Shown piece after piece: positions 1 through 7,723 of a stretch of 64,000 bases of DNA; the first letter of the stretch is position 1; each line of letters starts with the position of its first letter. Under the pieces are notes generated by a model that worked only from the letters and a program-made list of their open reading frames with translations, was not told the origin of the DNA and made no database searches. A program made the position numbers and the translations under genes. The stretch comes from Lachnospiraceae bacterium (GTDB taxonomy: Bacteria > Bacillota > Clostridia > Lachnospirales > Lachnospiraceae): contig JAFXAZ010000102.1 of NCBI GenBank assembly GCA_017521985.1, forward strand, positions 1 to 64,000, read 5' to 3'.

Positions 1-117
1 CCAACACCAATCTCCGTCAAGAAATACACTATTCGGTAAATCCTGTTTGAGCTGTTGGCACACAGTTGTTTTTCCAACTCCCATAGTGCCACCAATCATA
101 TATAAAGTTTTCATCAT
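1..117 (-). CDS. P-loop nucleotide kinase, C-terminus cut by window edge
   Basis: Only the first 39 residues lie in the window. They start with two Met codons and carry a Walker A loop, GGTMGVGKTT at about residues 9-18, followed by a FLDGDWCW stretch typical of small AAA-type nucleotide kinases of unknown substrate. A GTAGGTG-like ribosome site precedes the start at 117. The next 24 residues match, with a few changes, the kinase fragment at 2135-2323, so the two are paralogues. ATP binding is well supported; the phosphate acceptor is unknown. The gene runs off the left edge. Confidence 0.75.
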   Translation of the reverse strand, partial: MMKTLYMIGGTMGVGKTTVCQQLKQDLPNSVFLDGDWCW

Positions 118-137
118 TCACACCTACAAATTCTTAT

Positions 138-260
138 TTATGCCTGTCTCTTTGGGACATTTTTTCTTTCTTGTTGTTTCTTTTCTTCCTTTTTTTCTTT
201 AATCTTTTCCTTAATTTTAAAGAAAAGTTCTAATGCCATTTGATTTGCTATCTGTCCCAT
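138..260 (-). CDS. Small Lys/Glu-rich protein (40 aa)
   Basis: This short frame has a very strong ribosome site (GAGGAGG, about 9 nt before the ATG at 260). It begins MGQIANQMALELFFKI and continues as an almost uninterrupted run of Lys, Glu and Gln (about residues 17-32), ending VPKRQA. The first half could form an amphipathic helix and the second half a charged helix. No family is recognised. The ribosome site argues for translation, but low-complexity frames are common by chance in A-rich DNA. It sits between two P-loop kinase genes on the same strand. Confidence 0.5.
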   Translation of the reverse strand: MGQIANQMALELFFKIKEKIKEKKEEKKQQERKNVPKRQA

Positions 261-296
261 TACCTTGCCTCCTCAGATTCTTATTCATCCTCACAA

Positions 297-806
297 TTAA
301 ATATCTATTTCATACCCCTCATCAATAAGCACATAATTCACTCCAAACCTTTGCGCAAGTTTCAAAAATCTCGCATTATCTTGGATGACGCTCTTCATAG
401 TACACTCTGAATCATCTAAACGATTTTCAATGATATTTGCATATTTTTTTATATCAGGAAAGTGGTTTCGAATATAGTTCTCGCTCATCACAAGGCAATA
501 ATATTGGATATGAGGCAGATATTCTTTTTCAAAGTCTTTTGCCCAATCCAAAGGAATATAACAACCCTCGACAATTAGATTTTGCTTATTTTCAATCGCT
601 GTTTTCACCATTTCACGAACGATAGGCCATAAATACGCAGTCAAGTCATCATCATTACTCATAGGTGTGAGACTCGTGTTTCCACTGCGGATTAAACCCA
701 TTTTCAAATGGTCTATGGATAAATAGGGATAGTTATATGTTTCAAGAAGTTTCTGCGCAAGGGCAGTTTTTCCTGTATGGGATGCACCCGTTATTAAAAT
801 AATCAT
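297..806 (-). CDS. Small P-loop kinase (AAA family), 169 aa
   Basis: The N-terminus has a clear Walker A motif, GASHTGKT at residues 7-14, after a hydrophobic first strand. The overall layout resembles small adenylate-kinase or 2-phosphoglycerate-kinase-like proteins: strand, P-loop, an acidic SIDHLKMG segment, then a lid-like region with Arg and Asp residues near 125-135. AGGAAGAA lies just before the ATG. It is 13 bp upstream of the aminoglycoside phosphotransferase stop in the same orientation and may be co-transcribed. The substrate cannot be read from sequence. Confidence 0.7.
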   Translation of the reverse strand: MIILITGASHTGKTALAQKLLETYNYPYLSIDHLKMGLIRSGNTSLTPMSNDDDLTAYLWPIVREMVKTAIENKQNLIVEGCYIPLDWAKDFEKEYLPHIQYYCLVMSENYIRNHFPDIKKYANIIENRLDDSECTMKSVIQDNARFLKLAQRFGVNYVLIDEGYEIDI

Positions 807-819
807 TTCTTCCTAATAC

Positions 820-1626
820 CTAAAACAATTCATCCAACAAAATATAATACTTTAGCTTGTCCCAATCCGGTTCAATTCCTAATTTTTCAAACAAGAGATC
901 CGGGTTGAAATCTTCGTATATTTTTCCGCCATATGTACCATCAAAATTATGCTTCAAACTTCTATAACAAAGGGCAATATCATTCCATTTATCCGAAACT
1001 CCTGCTCGGTCTAAATCAATAAATCCCTTTATCTGGCCATTCTTCAGGAAAATATTGGGAAGGCAATAATCCCCATGAGAAAACACAGGTTCAAAGGTAG
1101 GCCGATTATTTTCCAGCCATTCTAGTAAATGTTTTGGACTCTCAAAACCGCCTTCGCCGAATGTCTCCGGATCTACATTATCCAAATCCACCAAACCACG
1201 TTCCACATTCATACGAGCTTCCCTTAATACAGTATCCAAATCTCGCACACGTGGGCATTCCGTAACATCTACTTCCCATAACATGTTTAATCCACACGCC
1301 AGTGCTTCCAAAAGCTCATTTGGATGTTCCAAGTAATAAGTCTCGCAAGACATTTCTCCTTGCATTTTTGACATAAGCAGATAACTTTTTCCATCAGCCT
1401 CTTCATAGGCAAACACCTGCGGTACAGGAAGCTTCCCGTCTAGCCATCTCATCAACTGCACCTGCTCTGCCATAGATGTAGTACTATCCTCTATTTTCAA
1501 GACCATATCATCAAAAATCAATACCTGATTACCGGACATACCAATATTATCCACTGTAAAGGCTTTTTTATCAATCCATGATTTAATTTTAGAAGGCACC
1601 TGTAATTCTTTTTCAAATAAAGACAT
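820..1626 (-). CDS. Aminoglycoside 3'-phosphotransferase-like (APH(3') family)
   Basis: The full-length 268-residue protein has the kinase-like APH fold. It shows the catalytic loop HGDYCLPN (184-191, Asp186), the metal-binding segment GFIDLDRAG (201-209, Asp204), DKWNDIA (212-218) and the C-terminal YYILLDELF, which closely resembles the end of APH(3')-IIIa of Gram-positive bacteria. Family members phosphorylate the 3'-OH of kanamycin/neomycin-type drugs using ATP or GTP. The sequence differs clearly from APH(3')-IIIa, so drug range is not implied. GAGGGATGAA precedes the ATG. The surrounding kinases and acetyltransferases suggest an accessory island. Confidence 0.85.
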   Translation of the reverse strand: MSLFEKELQVPSKIKSWIDKKAFTVDNIGMSGNQVLIFDDMVLKIEDSTTSMAEQVQLMRWLDGKLPVPQVFAYEEADGKSYLLMSKMQGEMSCETYYLEHPNELLEALACGLNMLWEVDVTECPRVRDLDTVLREARMNVERGLVDLDNVDPETFGEGGFESPKHLLEWLENNRPTFEPVFSHGDYCLPNIFLKNGQIKGFIDLDRAGVSDKWNDIALCYRSLKHNFDGTYGGKIYEDFNPDLLFEKLGIEPDWDKLKYYILLDELF

Positions 1627-1655
1627 TTCATCCCTCTTTCAAAAACATGATAAAA

Positions 1656-1913
1656 TCATTGCAGTAACTTCACTTTTTCAGGGTTGTTTTCAAAATAACT
1701 CAGCCTTACAGAACTCCCTATCTCTGGAACTGGGTGCCCTGCACGAATCCACTTTCTTTTGATATATTCTGTGCCATTTACTGTATATTTAACTTTTATA
1801 ATATGCGGGAATACTGCCCCATCTAAAGCATGCATCCTTATAGGTTTCGTATTGACTTTTAACCACCATTGTTTTTTAACAGAAATTACAACACCCAATA
1901 TTTCTTTATTCAT
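1656..1913 (-). CDS. Conserved hypothetical, 85 aa
   Basis: A small soluble protein preceded by a good ribosome site (GAGGG). It is rich in beta-strand-forming residues, with a motif KVKYTVNGTEYIKRKW in the middle and a C-terminal VRLSYFENNPEKVKLL. The pattern resembles a small beta-barrel or DUF3592-like domain without its membrane helices, but no firm family is recognised. It lies 30 bp upstream of the APH gene and points the same way. Function unknown. Confidence 0.6.
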   Translation of the reverse strand: MNKEILGVVISVKKQWWLKVNTKPIRMHALDGAVFPHIIKVKYTVNGTEYIKRKWIRAGHPVPEIGSSVRLSYFENNPEKVKLLQ

Positions 1914-1962
1914 ACACCAACCCTCACTTTGTTTAAACTTCTTTCTATTAGTTATATTAAAA

Positions 1963-2145
1963 TTAGCGATTATATTTAATACCTGAATAAATCAACATAA
2001 TCAGACCAGCCACAAAACCAATCACAAATGGAATAAAACTCCACATCGAATCTGTAATGCCAATAATTATTGAGGTTATGAAAAGACCTATTCCAATTAA
2101 AACAACTCCAATTCCAGATATAGTACAAAATGCCCCAGCAGAAAA
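1963..2145 (-). pseudogene. Fragment of a two-helix membrane protein
   Basis: Read in the frame offset from the preceding kinase fragment, this stretch encodes about 60 residues: FSAGAFCTISGIGVVLIGIG, then LFITSIIIG, then IPFVIGFVAGLIMLIYSG, ending at a TAA at 1963. Two strongly hydrophobic segments mark it as the C-terminal end of a membrane protein. There is no start codon or ribosome site, and an in-frame TAA lies immediately before the first residue. It is best read as a remnant fused to the kinase remnant. The parent family is not recognised. Confidence 0.6.
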
Positions 2146-2323
2146 TTATATTTTCATAAGCCGAACAATGTATAAAATTATTAAGCAGATGACAAATATT
2201 ATCTACAACCATTACCTTTGTTTCTTCCGTTACGTGGAACGGGTTGGAATCCCAACACCAGTCCCCGTCAAGAAAAACACTGTTGGGTAAATCTTGTTTT
2301 AACTGTTGGCTTACCGTTGTTTT
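2135..2323 (-). pseudogene. Truncated nucleotide kinase, paralogue of the gene at 1-117
   Basis: Residues from KTTVSQQLKQDL through NSVFLDGDWCW align with the kinase at 1-117. The homology continues for about 40 residues to YENIIFCW and then stops abruptly where an unrelated membrane-protein frame begins. The glycine-rich half of the P-loop is missing: the GNAT gene ends where it should be. Both ends are therefore lost and the protein cannot be a working kinase. An open frame runs through by chance (1976-2347) but switches from kinase-like to Trp/Cys-rich nonsense. Confidence 0.75.
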
Positions 2324-2331
2324 GCTAGGAT

Positions 2332-2748
2332 TTAACGAGTGCGCCATACCTGCATTCCTGCACCATCATTGATATTCGGTCGAATCTCAAAGCCAAACTT
2401 TTCATAAAATGGTTCTTTCCCTTTGGCGGAGACAATCATAATCTTAATCCGCCATCCATCTTTTAGCTGTCTATCAATAAAGGAGATACACTCATTAACC
2501 ATTCTTTTGCCAATTCCTTGTTTTTGGTATTCTGGCTTCACCATTACATCCGCTAAATATGCAATATATCCTTTATCCCAAAAGACACGGGCACAGCCAA
2601 CAATCCCATTATTGTCTCGACACGCAATGATAAAGTCAGAATGCTCAATCCCAGATTGTGCTTGCTCTTCAATGATTTGTTGCCATCCAACCGCAGACCG
2701 TAATTCACAATACTCTTTAGCCGATAGTCTATTGCTATACTCCAACAT
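2332..2748 (-). CDS. GNAT family N-acetyltransferase
   Basis: A single GNAT domain of 138 residues from the preferred start. It shows the beta-4/beta-5 segment YIAYLADVMVKPEYQ and the acetyl-CoA pyrophosphate loop QKQGIGK, followed by a C-terminal FYEKFGF motif. I choose the second Met (2748) because GAGG lies 6 nt before it and MLEYSNRLSAKEY is the usual family start; the Met at 2778 has no ribosome site. Substrate (drug, amino acid or protein) unknown. Its 3' end abuts the kinase pseudogene, suggesting the deletion junction lies here. Confidence 0.8.
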   Translation of the reverse strand: MLEYSNRLSAKEYCELRSAVGWQQIIEEQAQSGIEHSDFIIACRDNNGIVGCARVFWDKGYIAYLADVMVKPEYQKQGIGKRMVNECISFIDRQLKDGWRIKIMIVSAKGKEPFYEKFGFEIRPNINDGAGMQVWRTR

Positions 2749-2843
2749 GCCGTACCTCACATACAAATTCAAATTCATTTATATAATACTTTTTTTACAA
2801 TCAGACACACATTTCCGAAAAGTGAGTAACATATAAATCATTT

Positions 2844-3152
2844 TTACTGATTCGTTAAAGGTTTCTCAATATTATATCCGTCATACGCCGTGTATGACAT
2901 CCCTACTGTTCCAATAGGGAAATAATGAATTGTATAAAATACCTTTCCATCAATAAAACTGTAAACTGTTGTATAAATTGGTACTAATGGAATTTTGTTT
3001 GAATATAGACCTTCCGACTGTTTTTCTATTGCTTCCAAATACCCCTCCGGTAATTCTATATTACAAGAAACAATCGGATTTGAAGTAAACATACTTAGTC
3101 CAAGCACCAATATTACAGTAACAATTGCTACTATAAAAACTTTTTTCTTCAT
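2844..3152 (-). CDS. Hypothetical exported or membrane-anchored protein, 102 aa
   Basis: MKKK followed by about 18 hydrophobic residues (6-24) forms an N-terminal signal anchor or signal peptide. There is no clear lipobox, although a Cys sits at residue 30. The mature part is short, with two Tyr-rich segments (IPLVPIYTTVYSF and VFYTIHYFP). GAGG precedes the ATG. It ends just before the methyltransferase start on the same strand. No family recognised. Confidence 0.55.
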   Translation of the reverse strand: MKKKVFIVAIVTVILVLGLSMFTSNPIVSCNIELPEGYLEAIEKQSEGLYSNKIPLVPIYTTVYSFIDGKVFYTIHYFPIGTVGMSYTAYDGYNIEKPLTNQ

Positions 3153-3155
3153 TTC

Positions 3156-3938
3156 TCAACCTCTATACTCAAATAACCGATACAACTTCTTCGAGAAATT
3201 CCCCGCATAAAGTTTTTGGAAAATATATTTTTCGCTTCCCTTTAATTCCTCTATAAACTCTTGAGGTGTCATGTTGTGTTCTTTTACAAAGACAACTCCA
3301 TCGCTTTCTATGAGTACAGGATTATCTATGCCATAAACTTCCGTAACACCAACATCATTTATTGGATTTTTATATTTTGACATTTTGGCTGCCAAAATGG
3401 TGTAACAGTCCATTAAAATTGCAATCTCTTCAAAGTAATTATGTAAAGTTGTCAGAAAAGCTTTTACTTCTGTATTAGTCATATACATACTCACGCCTTC
3501 CATAACAATAATTGCTCTCTTTCCAGCAGGAATACCCTTCAGCCAATCACAGTTTCTCGCATCACCTGCCAGCATTTTATAATCATCCGTCTCTGTGTAG
3601 TAGCGTTTTCTTTCCTTAATAACCTCCGGAAAATCTACGTCATACCACTTATGATTCATGGTTCCTACTCGAAGCACCCTGCTATCCATTCCACAGCCGA
3701 TGTGAAGCACTACGACATCTTCCATCGCTGTCATCTGCCGCCTTAACCAATTATCAAACACGGCAGAACGAATTCCCATATAATAAGCAAGCCATTTTGA
3801 TTTGGATTTTCCTTTTAATGGGAACGCTTCCTTTGCCCAAATTTCTTCGGCTTTTTTATCCTGAAGTATGATTCCCTTTTTGCTCACATACGCTTTGCCG
3901 TATAAAGGGATATATAATGTTTTATTAATGTTATTCAT
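3156..3938 (-). CDS. Class I SAM methyltransferase, LCM-like family
   Basis: The protein has the SAM-binding motif VLHIGCGMDSR (77-87), which matches the leucine carboxyl methyltransferase/polyketide O-methyltransferase group. It is followed by the acidic YDVDFPEVIKERKRYY (99-114) and a post-loop VMEGVSMYMT (about 145-154). Such enzymes transfer methyl from SAM to carboxyl or hydroxyl groups of small molecules or peptides. The 260-residue length is normal. It lies 6 bp downstream of the cyclase-family gene; the two could act on one substrate, but this is inference. Confidence 0.75.
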   Translation of the reverse strand: MNNINKTLYIPLYGKAYVSKKGIILQDKKAEEIWAKEAFPLKGKSKSKWLAYYMGIRSAVFDNWLRRQMTAMEDVVVLHIGCGMDSRVLRVGTMNHKWYDVDFPEVIKERKRYYTETDDYKMLAGDARNCDWLKGIPAGKRAIIVMEGVSMYMTNTEVKAFLTTLHNYFEEIAILMDCYTILAAKMSKYKNPINDVGVTEVYGIDNPVLIESDGVVFVKEHNMTPQEFIEELKGSEKYIFQKLYAGNFSKKLYRLFEYRG

Positions 3939-3944
3939 ATACTT

Positions 3945-4562
3945 TCACCGCATTTCTATCAAATATGCCCGGCATGGTGCTCCTTCAAAACCAGCCAAAT
4001 TTAGCGGTGCTGCACTTAGGAAATATGTTCCCTCTGCGACATCTTTCAGAACAATTCCCTCCAGCAATATAATTCCTGCCTCAAGCAAAATAAGGTGAAC
4101 CTCCATAGGAGCATCCTTTGGTCCTACACTTTGGCTTTCGTTTCCAATCAATTTGACACCGGATGCTGCAAACACCTTGGCAGCTTCTGCCGTTACCGTT
4201 GCATCACCTGCAATTAAAATTCGCTCCGACGCCCCTGCTGCATTGGCTCTCTCCATTATATTTTGTGCATCTTCAGCAGTCACGTTCCCTTGATGCTGCA
4301 CCACAAAGCAACTTCCTACAAAACCATCCAAAGGCAACTGTTCAACCGTTTTTCCATATTTCAAAAAGTGAGATGGAGCATCAATATGCGTCCCATTATG
4401 AGCACACATAGAAAGGCCAGAAAGATTATAAAGTTCTCCTTGCTCCATGCTTTTAATTTTATCACCCTGTGGTACCGGGTCTCCGGGATAGACTTCACAG
4501 GATAAAACCTCTTGAGATATATCAATTATTTTCAAGCCATTTGGCAACACCATCTTCATCAT
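3945..4562 (-). CDS. Cyclase / kynurenine formamidase-like family protein
   Basis: The metal-binding signature HNGTHIDAPSH (55-65) identifies the cyclase superfamily (Pfam PF04199), which contains kynurenine formamidases and polyketide cyclase-like hydrolases. The opening IIDISQEV and the YPGDPVP segment (25-31) are also typical. Length (205 aa) fits. The start codons at 4562 lie inside the end of the upstream HAD gene, with GGAGG 12 nt ahead, giving a 41-bp overlap that suggests translational coupling. Substrate not predictable; no tryptophan catabolism genes are nearby. Confidence 0.75.
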   Translation of the reverse strand: MMKMVLPNGLKIIDISQEVLSCEVYPGDPVPQGDKIKSMEQGELYNLSGLSMCAHNGTHIDAPSHFLKYGKTVEQLPLDGFVGSCFVVQHQGNVTAEDAQNIMERANAAGASERILIAGDATVTAEAAKVFAASGVKLIGNESQSVGPKDAPMEVHLILLEAGIILLEGIVLKDVAEGTYFLSAAPLNLAGFEGAPCRAYLIEMR

Positions 4563-5325
4563 TGGACAAAATTACCTCCGTTGCATATTTCTTTAAGTCC
4601 TCATGTGCATTTGCGACAGCGTAACTTTCATCAGCTATTTGAAACATATCAATATCATTCTTTCCATCACCAAATACAATTACTTTTTCACAATTAAGCA
4701 ATGCTTGTAATTGTTTGATTGCATGGGACTTGGATGCTTCTAACGGCATGATTTCCAGCCACTGCTCTTTTGTATAAATATCTGTGTCATATACACAGTG
4801 AAATTTATCTTTGTATTTATCATACAATGGTTTGAGCTTTTCCGGCTCATCAATACACGTAATATAAAAAATATTGCCCTCTTTCAGCTTATGTATCGAA
4901 TTTACACTATTTGTACGAATATCATCTTTACGGCTTTCCAGAAACATTTTCATACCGTTTGTACATAATTCCGGTACAAATGAAAACTTTTCCTTATTAT
5001 TGATATATGCATAAACAATTGGATACACATTCTGACTAAATAAATCTTCTAATACAGAATAAACGGAATCATCAAAATAATTGGCAATCAATATTTCCTC
5101 TGTAATATTATCAATTATAAACGTTCCATTGTATACTATCAATGGAATTTTAGCCTTTATTCCTTTGGTCACTTTTTTGGCTGTAATTAAAGAACGTGCC
5201 GTAGCATAAGAAAAAATCATTCCTTTATCCACTAAGGAATTTATCACATAATTTGTGTACTCTGAAGTCGTTTCATTACTTCTAAGCAGGGTTCCATCTA
5301 AATCGGAAACATATAAAATACTCAT
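4522..5325 (-). CDS. Cof-type HAD phosphatase (IIB subfamily)
   Basis: HAD motifs are intact: DLDGT with nucleophile Asp8 and acid Asp10, motif III Lys199, and the metal-binding GDGKND (219-224). The large middle insert (about 85-190) is the C2B cap of Cof/YidA-type sugar-phosphate or flavin-nucleotide phosphatases. Length (267 aa) is normal. AGGG precedes the ATG. The gene overlaps the cyclase gene and follows the larger HAD-methyltransferase fusion on the same strand, so the two HAD domains may be co-expressed. Confidence 0.8.
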   Translation of the reverse strand: MSILYVSDLDGTLLRSNETTSEYTNYVINSLVDKGMIFSYATARSLITAKKVTKGIKAKIPLIVYNGTFIIDNITEEILIANYFDDSVYSVLEDLFSQNVYPIVYAYINNKEKFSFVPELCTNGMKMFLESRKDDIRTNSVNSIHKLKEGNIFYITCIDEPEKLKPLYDKYKDKFHCVYDTDIYTKEQWLEIMPLEASKSHAIKQLQALLNCEKVIVFGDGKNDIDMFQIADESYAVANAHEDLKKYATEVILSNDEDGVAKWLENN

Positions 5326-5345
5326 AAATTTGCCCTATGACATCA

Positions 5346-6881
5346 TCATATTTTCTTCGCAACAATTAGATAACGGTGAGTTGTTCCTACCACTCTGCCT
5401 TTATCTTCAATCATCTTCTGCATTTCTAATAAATTTTCAAAACATTTATCAACCGAAAAATTCGGGAATTCCCATTCAACAATATGTGCAAACCATACAA
5501 ATGCCCCAACATCATAAAATATGATTGGACAATATGCTTCTCCTTCTTTTATGATTTGAAATCCCGCATGGTCAAACACTCTTTTTTGCTCTTTCAAGTT
5601 CATGTGTGGAAAGGGCTTCTCCGTATTAGGAAGAACTATTTCGACCAAATCTCTATCATTGTCTTCGCCAACCTGCTGAGTAATAAATATACCACCCTTT
5701 TTTAACAAACGATATAATTCTTTTGCGTTGAAATCTCCGTGTCTGTTTATAATCATATCAAAGCTTTCGCTTTCAAATGGGATATCCTTCGGGTTATTGC
5801 ATTCTTTGAAGTCAATTCCAAGCGGTAGTAATATTTCTTTACACAGCTTTACATTTGGCGGATAGCCTTCTGTTGCTGAAGTTTTATCAAACGGATGAAT
5901 CAAAGATAGTAGAAACTCCCCACCACCTGTATCATAATCTAAGATGTTCATATCGTCATTAAGATACTGTTTTATTATCTGTTTGTAATTCCACGGTAAT
6001 TCAGCACTTTCTTCATAGCGTCCATTAATGTGCGAGAAATCCCATCCGTGAATATGCGCTGCTTTTTCTTCCTCCATCCAAATGGATTTTAATTCTGATT
6101 TATCACCATAAATTCTTATATTATCAAAGCTTAACAATCTCTGCTCGATGAATTTTGCAACACCGTCTGCATCGTTATCTTCTGTAATATAATCAGCTAC
6201 AGCTTTTACTTCTTCAATTGCATTAGAAACTGCTATCCCTAATCCACACATTTTCATTGGCTCAATATCGTCATAGTCATCTCCAAAATAAGCCGCTTCA
6301 TTGCACGAACAATCATGAATATCGAGCATTGCTTTTATGCCGTTCCACTTTGTTGCAGACTTGTTCATAATTTGCATCAAATAACCGTTTGCAATTGTAT
6401 AATATAAATCTTCCGTTAATTCTTTTTTTATAATTGCCAAATCCTCTTCCTTGTAAATATGTACAAGTATTTTTAATACACCTTCTGCATTGGCAACCGC
6501 AATTAAATCGTCACAAATAACAGTCTCGTAATCATCAATAAATTTATTTGAATAAGCACAGTCTCCTGTTTCAAGCGTTATTTTTAGTTCCGGATACTGC
6601 TTCAAGGCTTTTAGTAACCGATCCGCACTCTCCTGACAAATACCATATTCTTTCCGTTGATTTCCACAAATCACCCGTGCTCCGTTTGAAACCACCATGG
6701 CATCAAAATCAACAAGCTCACAATACTGTTTTATAGCACGCAGAGGTCTTGCTGTTGCGACCATGGTTCTAATCGCATTTTTTTTGCATTCCTTTAATAT
6801 TTTTGCTGTATACGAAGATATGGTTTTATCGGTATGTAACAATGTTCTATCTAGGTCTACAATGATTGTTTTAATAGTCAT
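5346..6881 (-). CDS. HAD phosphatase fused to SAM methyltransferase
   Basis: One uninterrupted 511-residue frame encodes two enzymes. Residues 1-250 are a Cof-type HAD domain with DLDRT (Asp9, Asp11; Arg replaces the usual Gly), an STGR-like VATAR, a Lys near 174-178 and FGDDYDD (199-205). Residues 265-511 begin WMEEEKAAHIHGWDFSHI, then the SAM-binding ILDYDTGGGEF (313-323), a FESESFDMIINRHGDF segment and a late LLKKGGIFITQQVG, as in small-molecule or RNA class I methyltransferases. AGGAG precedes the ATG. No stop or frame change separates the halves. Confidence 0.75.
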   Translation of the reverse strand: MTIKTIIVDLDRTLLHTDKTISSYTAKILKECKKNAIRTMVATARPLRAIKQYCELVDFDAMVVSNGARVICGNQRKEYGICQESADRLLKALKQYPELKITLETGDCAYSNKFIDDYETVICDDLIAVANAEGVLKILVHIYKEEDLAIIKKELTEDLYYTIANGYLMQIMNKSATKWNGIKAMLDIHDCSCNEAAYFGDDYDDIEPMKMCGLGIAVSNAIEEVKAVADYITEDNDADGVAKFIEQRLLSFDNIRIYGDKSELKSIWMEEEKAAHIHGWDFSHINGRYEESAELPWNYKQIIKQYLNDDMNILDYDTGGGEFLLSLIHPFDKTSATEGYPPNVKLCKEILLPLGIDFKECNNPKDIPFESESFDMIINRHGDFNAKELYRLLKKGGIFITQQVGEDNDRDLVEIVLPNTEKPFPHMNLKEQKRVFDHAGFQIIKEGEAYCPIIFYDVGAFVWFAHIVEWEFPNFSVDKCFENLLEMQKMIEDKGRVVGTTHRYLIVAKKI

Positions 6882-6904
6882 TGACTTTTCTCCTGTAAAA
6901 TGTA

Positions 6905-7342
6905 CTATTCAATCCATTGAACAAAAGCTGTCTTGTCCGCACTATTATATCCTGCATTCCGATAAAAGTTCAATGTCGTTTCTTTTTTGGATCCTGTAAG
7001 CAACATCATTTTATAACAGTTTGTTTGCATTGCAATTTCTTTTGCATAATTCAGACATGCTGTTGCATATCTTTTTCCACGATAATCAGGATGCGTAACA
7101 ACATTTTCAATAAATGCATATGGTCTGATATTCCTTGTCAGGTTTGGAATAATGACACAAACACAAGAAGATACTATTTTGCCATCTACTTCATTGACAA
7201 TAATATGATGATTTTTATCTTGCATAATGGTCGTCCATGTGGTTTTTAAGTGCTCTGTCAATTCTGGTATATCTTTTTCGTGTAAATGTGTATACAACTC
7301 CAGTAACTCACATAATTCATTATTATTTATTTCTCTAACCAT
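6905..7342 (-). CDS. GNAT family N-acetyltransferase
   Basis: A 145-residue single-domain acetyltransferase with strand 4 IENVVTHPDYRGK and the acetyl-CoA loop RGKRYATACL (88-97; Arg sits where Gly is more usual). A late FYRNAGYN motif and a C-terminal FVQWIE complete the fold. GGAG lies about 8 nt before the ATG. It ends 24 bp before the HAD-methyltransferase start on the same strand. Substrate unknown; distinct from the GNAT at 2332-2748. Confidence 0.8.
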   Translation of the reverse strand: MVREINNNELCELLELYTHLHEKDIPELTEHLKTTWTTIMQDKNHHIIVNEVDGKIVSSCVCVIIPNLTRNIRPYAFIENVVTHPDYRGKRYATACLNYAKEIAMQTNCYKMMLLTGSKKETTLNFYRNAGYNSADKTAFVQWIE

Positions 7343-7360
7343 GACGACATCTCCATAAGT

Positions 7361-7696
7361 TTATTTCTTTTTATTTAACCATGCTGTAACTAACATCGAA
7401 CAAATCCCAATAATAAGATAAACACCACAATACAACAAAAACGCCGGTTCTCCCATCTCAAAAAACATCCATGTACCTACCAGAAACATTCCTGCATTAA
7501 AGATAGGAAACCCCCATAATTTTTTAATATTTTTTCCGGCAAATACACCGCAAAAAGCAGAAAACAGAGGGTTGATTGCAAAAAACAACACAAAGCAAAC
7601 TGCCATTCCTGCGCTACCTGCAAAGGTTACTGCTAACCATGGGCATCCTATCATTAAAATCAGCGTTGCTATAATCATACCAATAAATTTCTTCAT
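7361..7696 (-). CDS. Small integral membrane protein, 111 aa
   Basis: Four hydrophobic stretches (about residues 4-24, 29-50, 62-80 and 86-106) predict a four-helix membrane protein ending in the cytoplasmic tail LNKKK. A strong GGAGGGG ribosome site precedes the ATG. No family or function recognised. It lies 18 bp upstream of the GNAT gene. Confidence 0.6.
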   Translation of the reverse strand: MKKFIGMIIATLILMIGCPWLAVTFAGSAGMAVCFVLFFAINPLFSAFCGVFAGKNIKKLWGFPIFNAGMFLVGTWMFFEMGEPAFLLYCGVYLIIGICSMLVTAWLNKKK

Positions 7697-7723
7697 TTAC
7701 TACCCCTCCATACCTATGTTATA

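Noticed and set aside
1976-2347. Apparent 123-aa protein
   Set aside because: Only the first half is kinase-like; the rest is a different frame of a membrane-protein remnant, giving Trp/Cys-rich nonsense.
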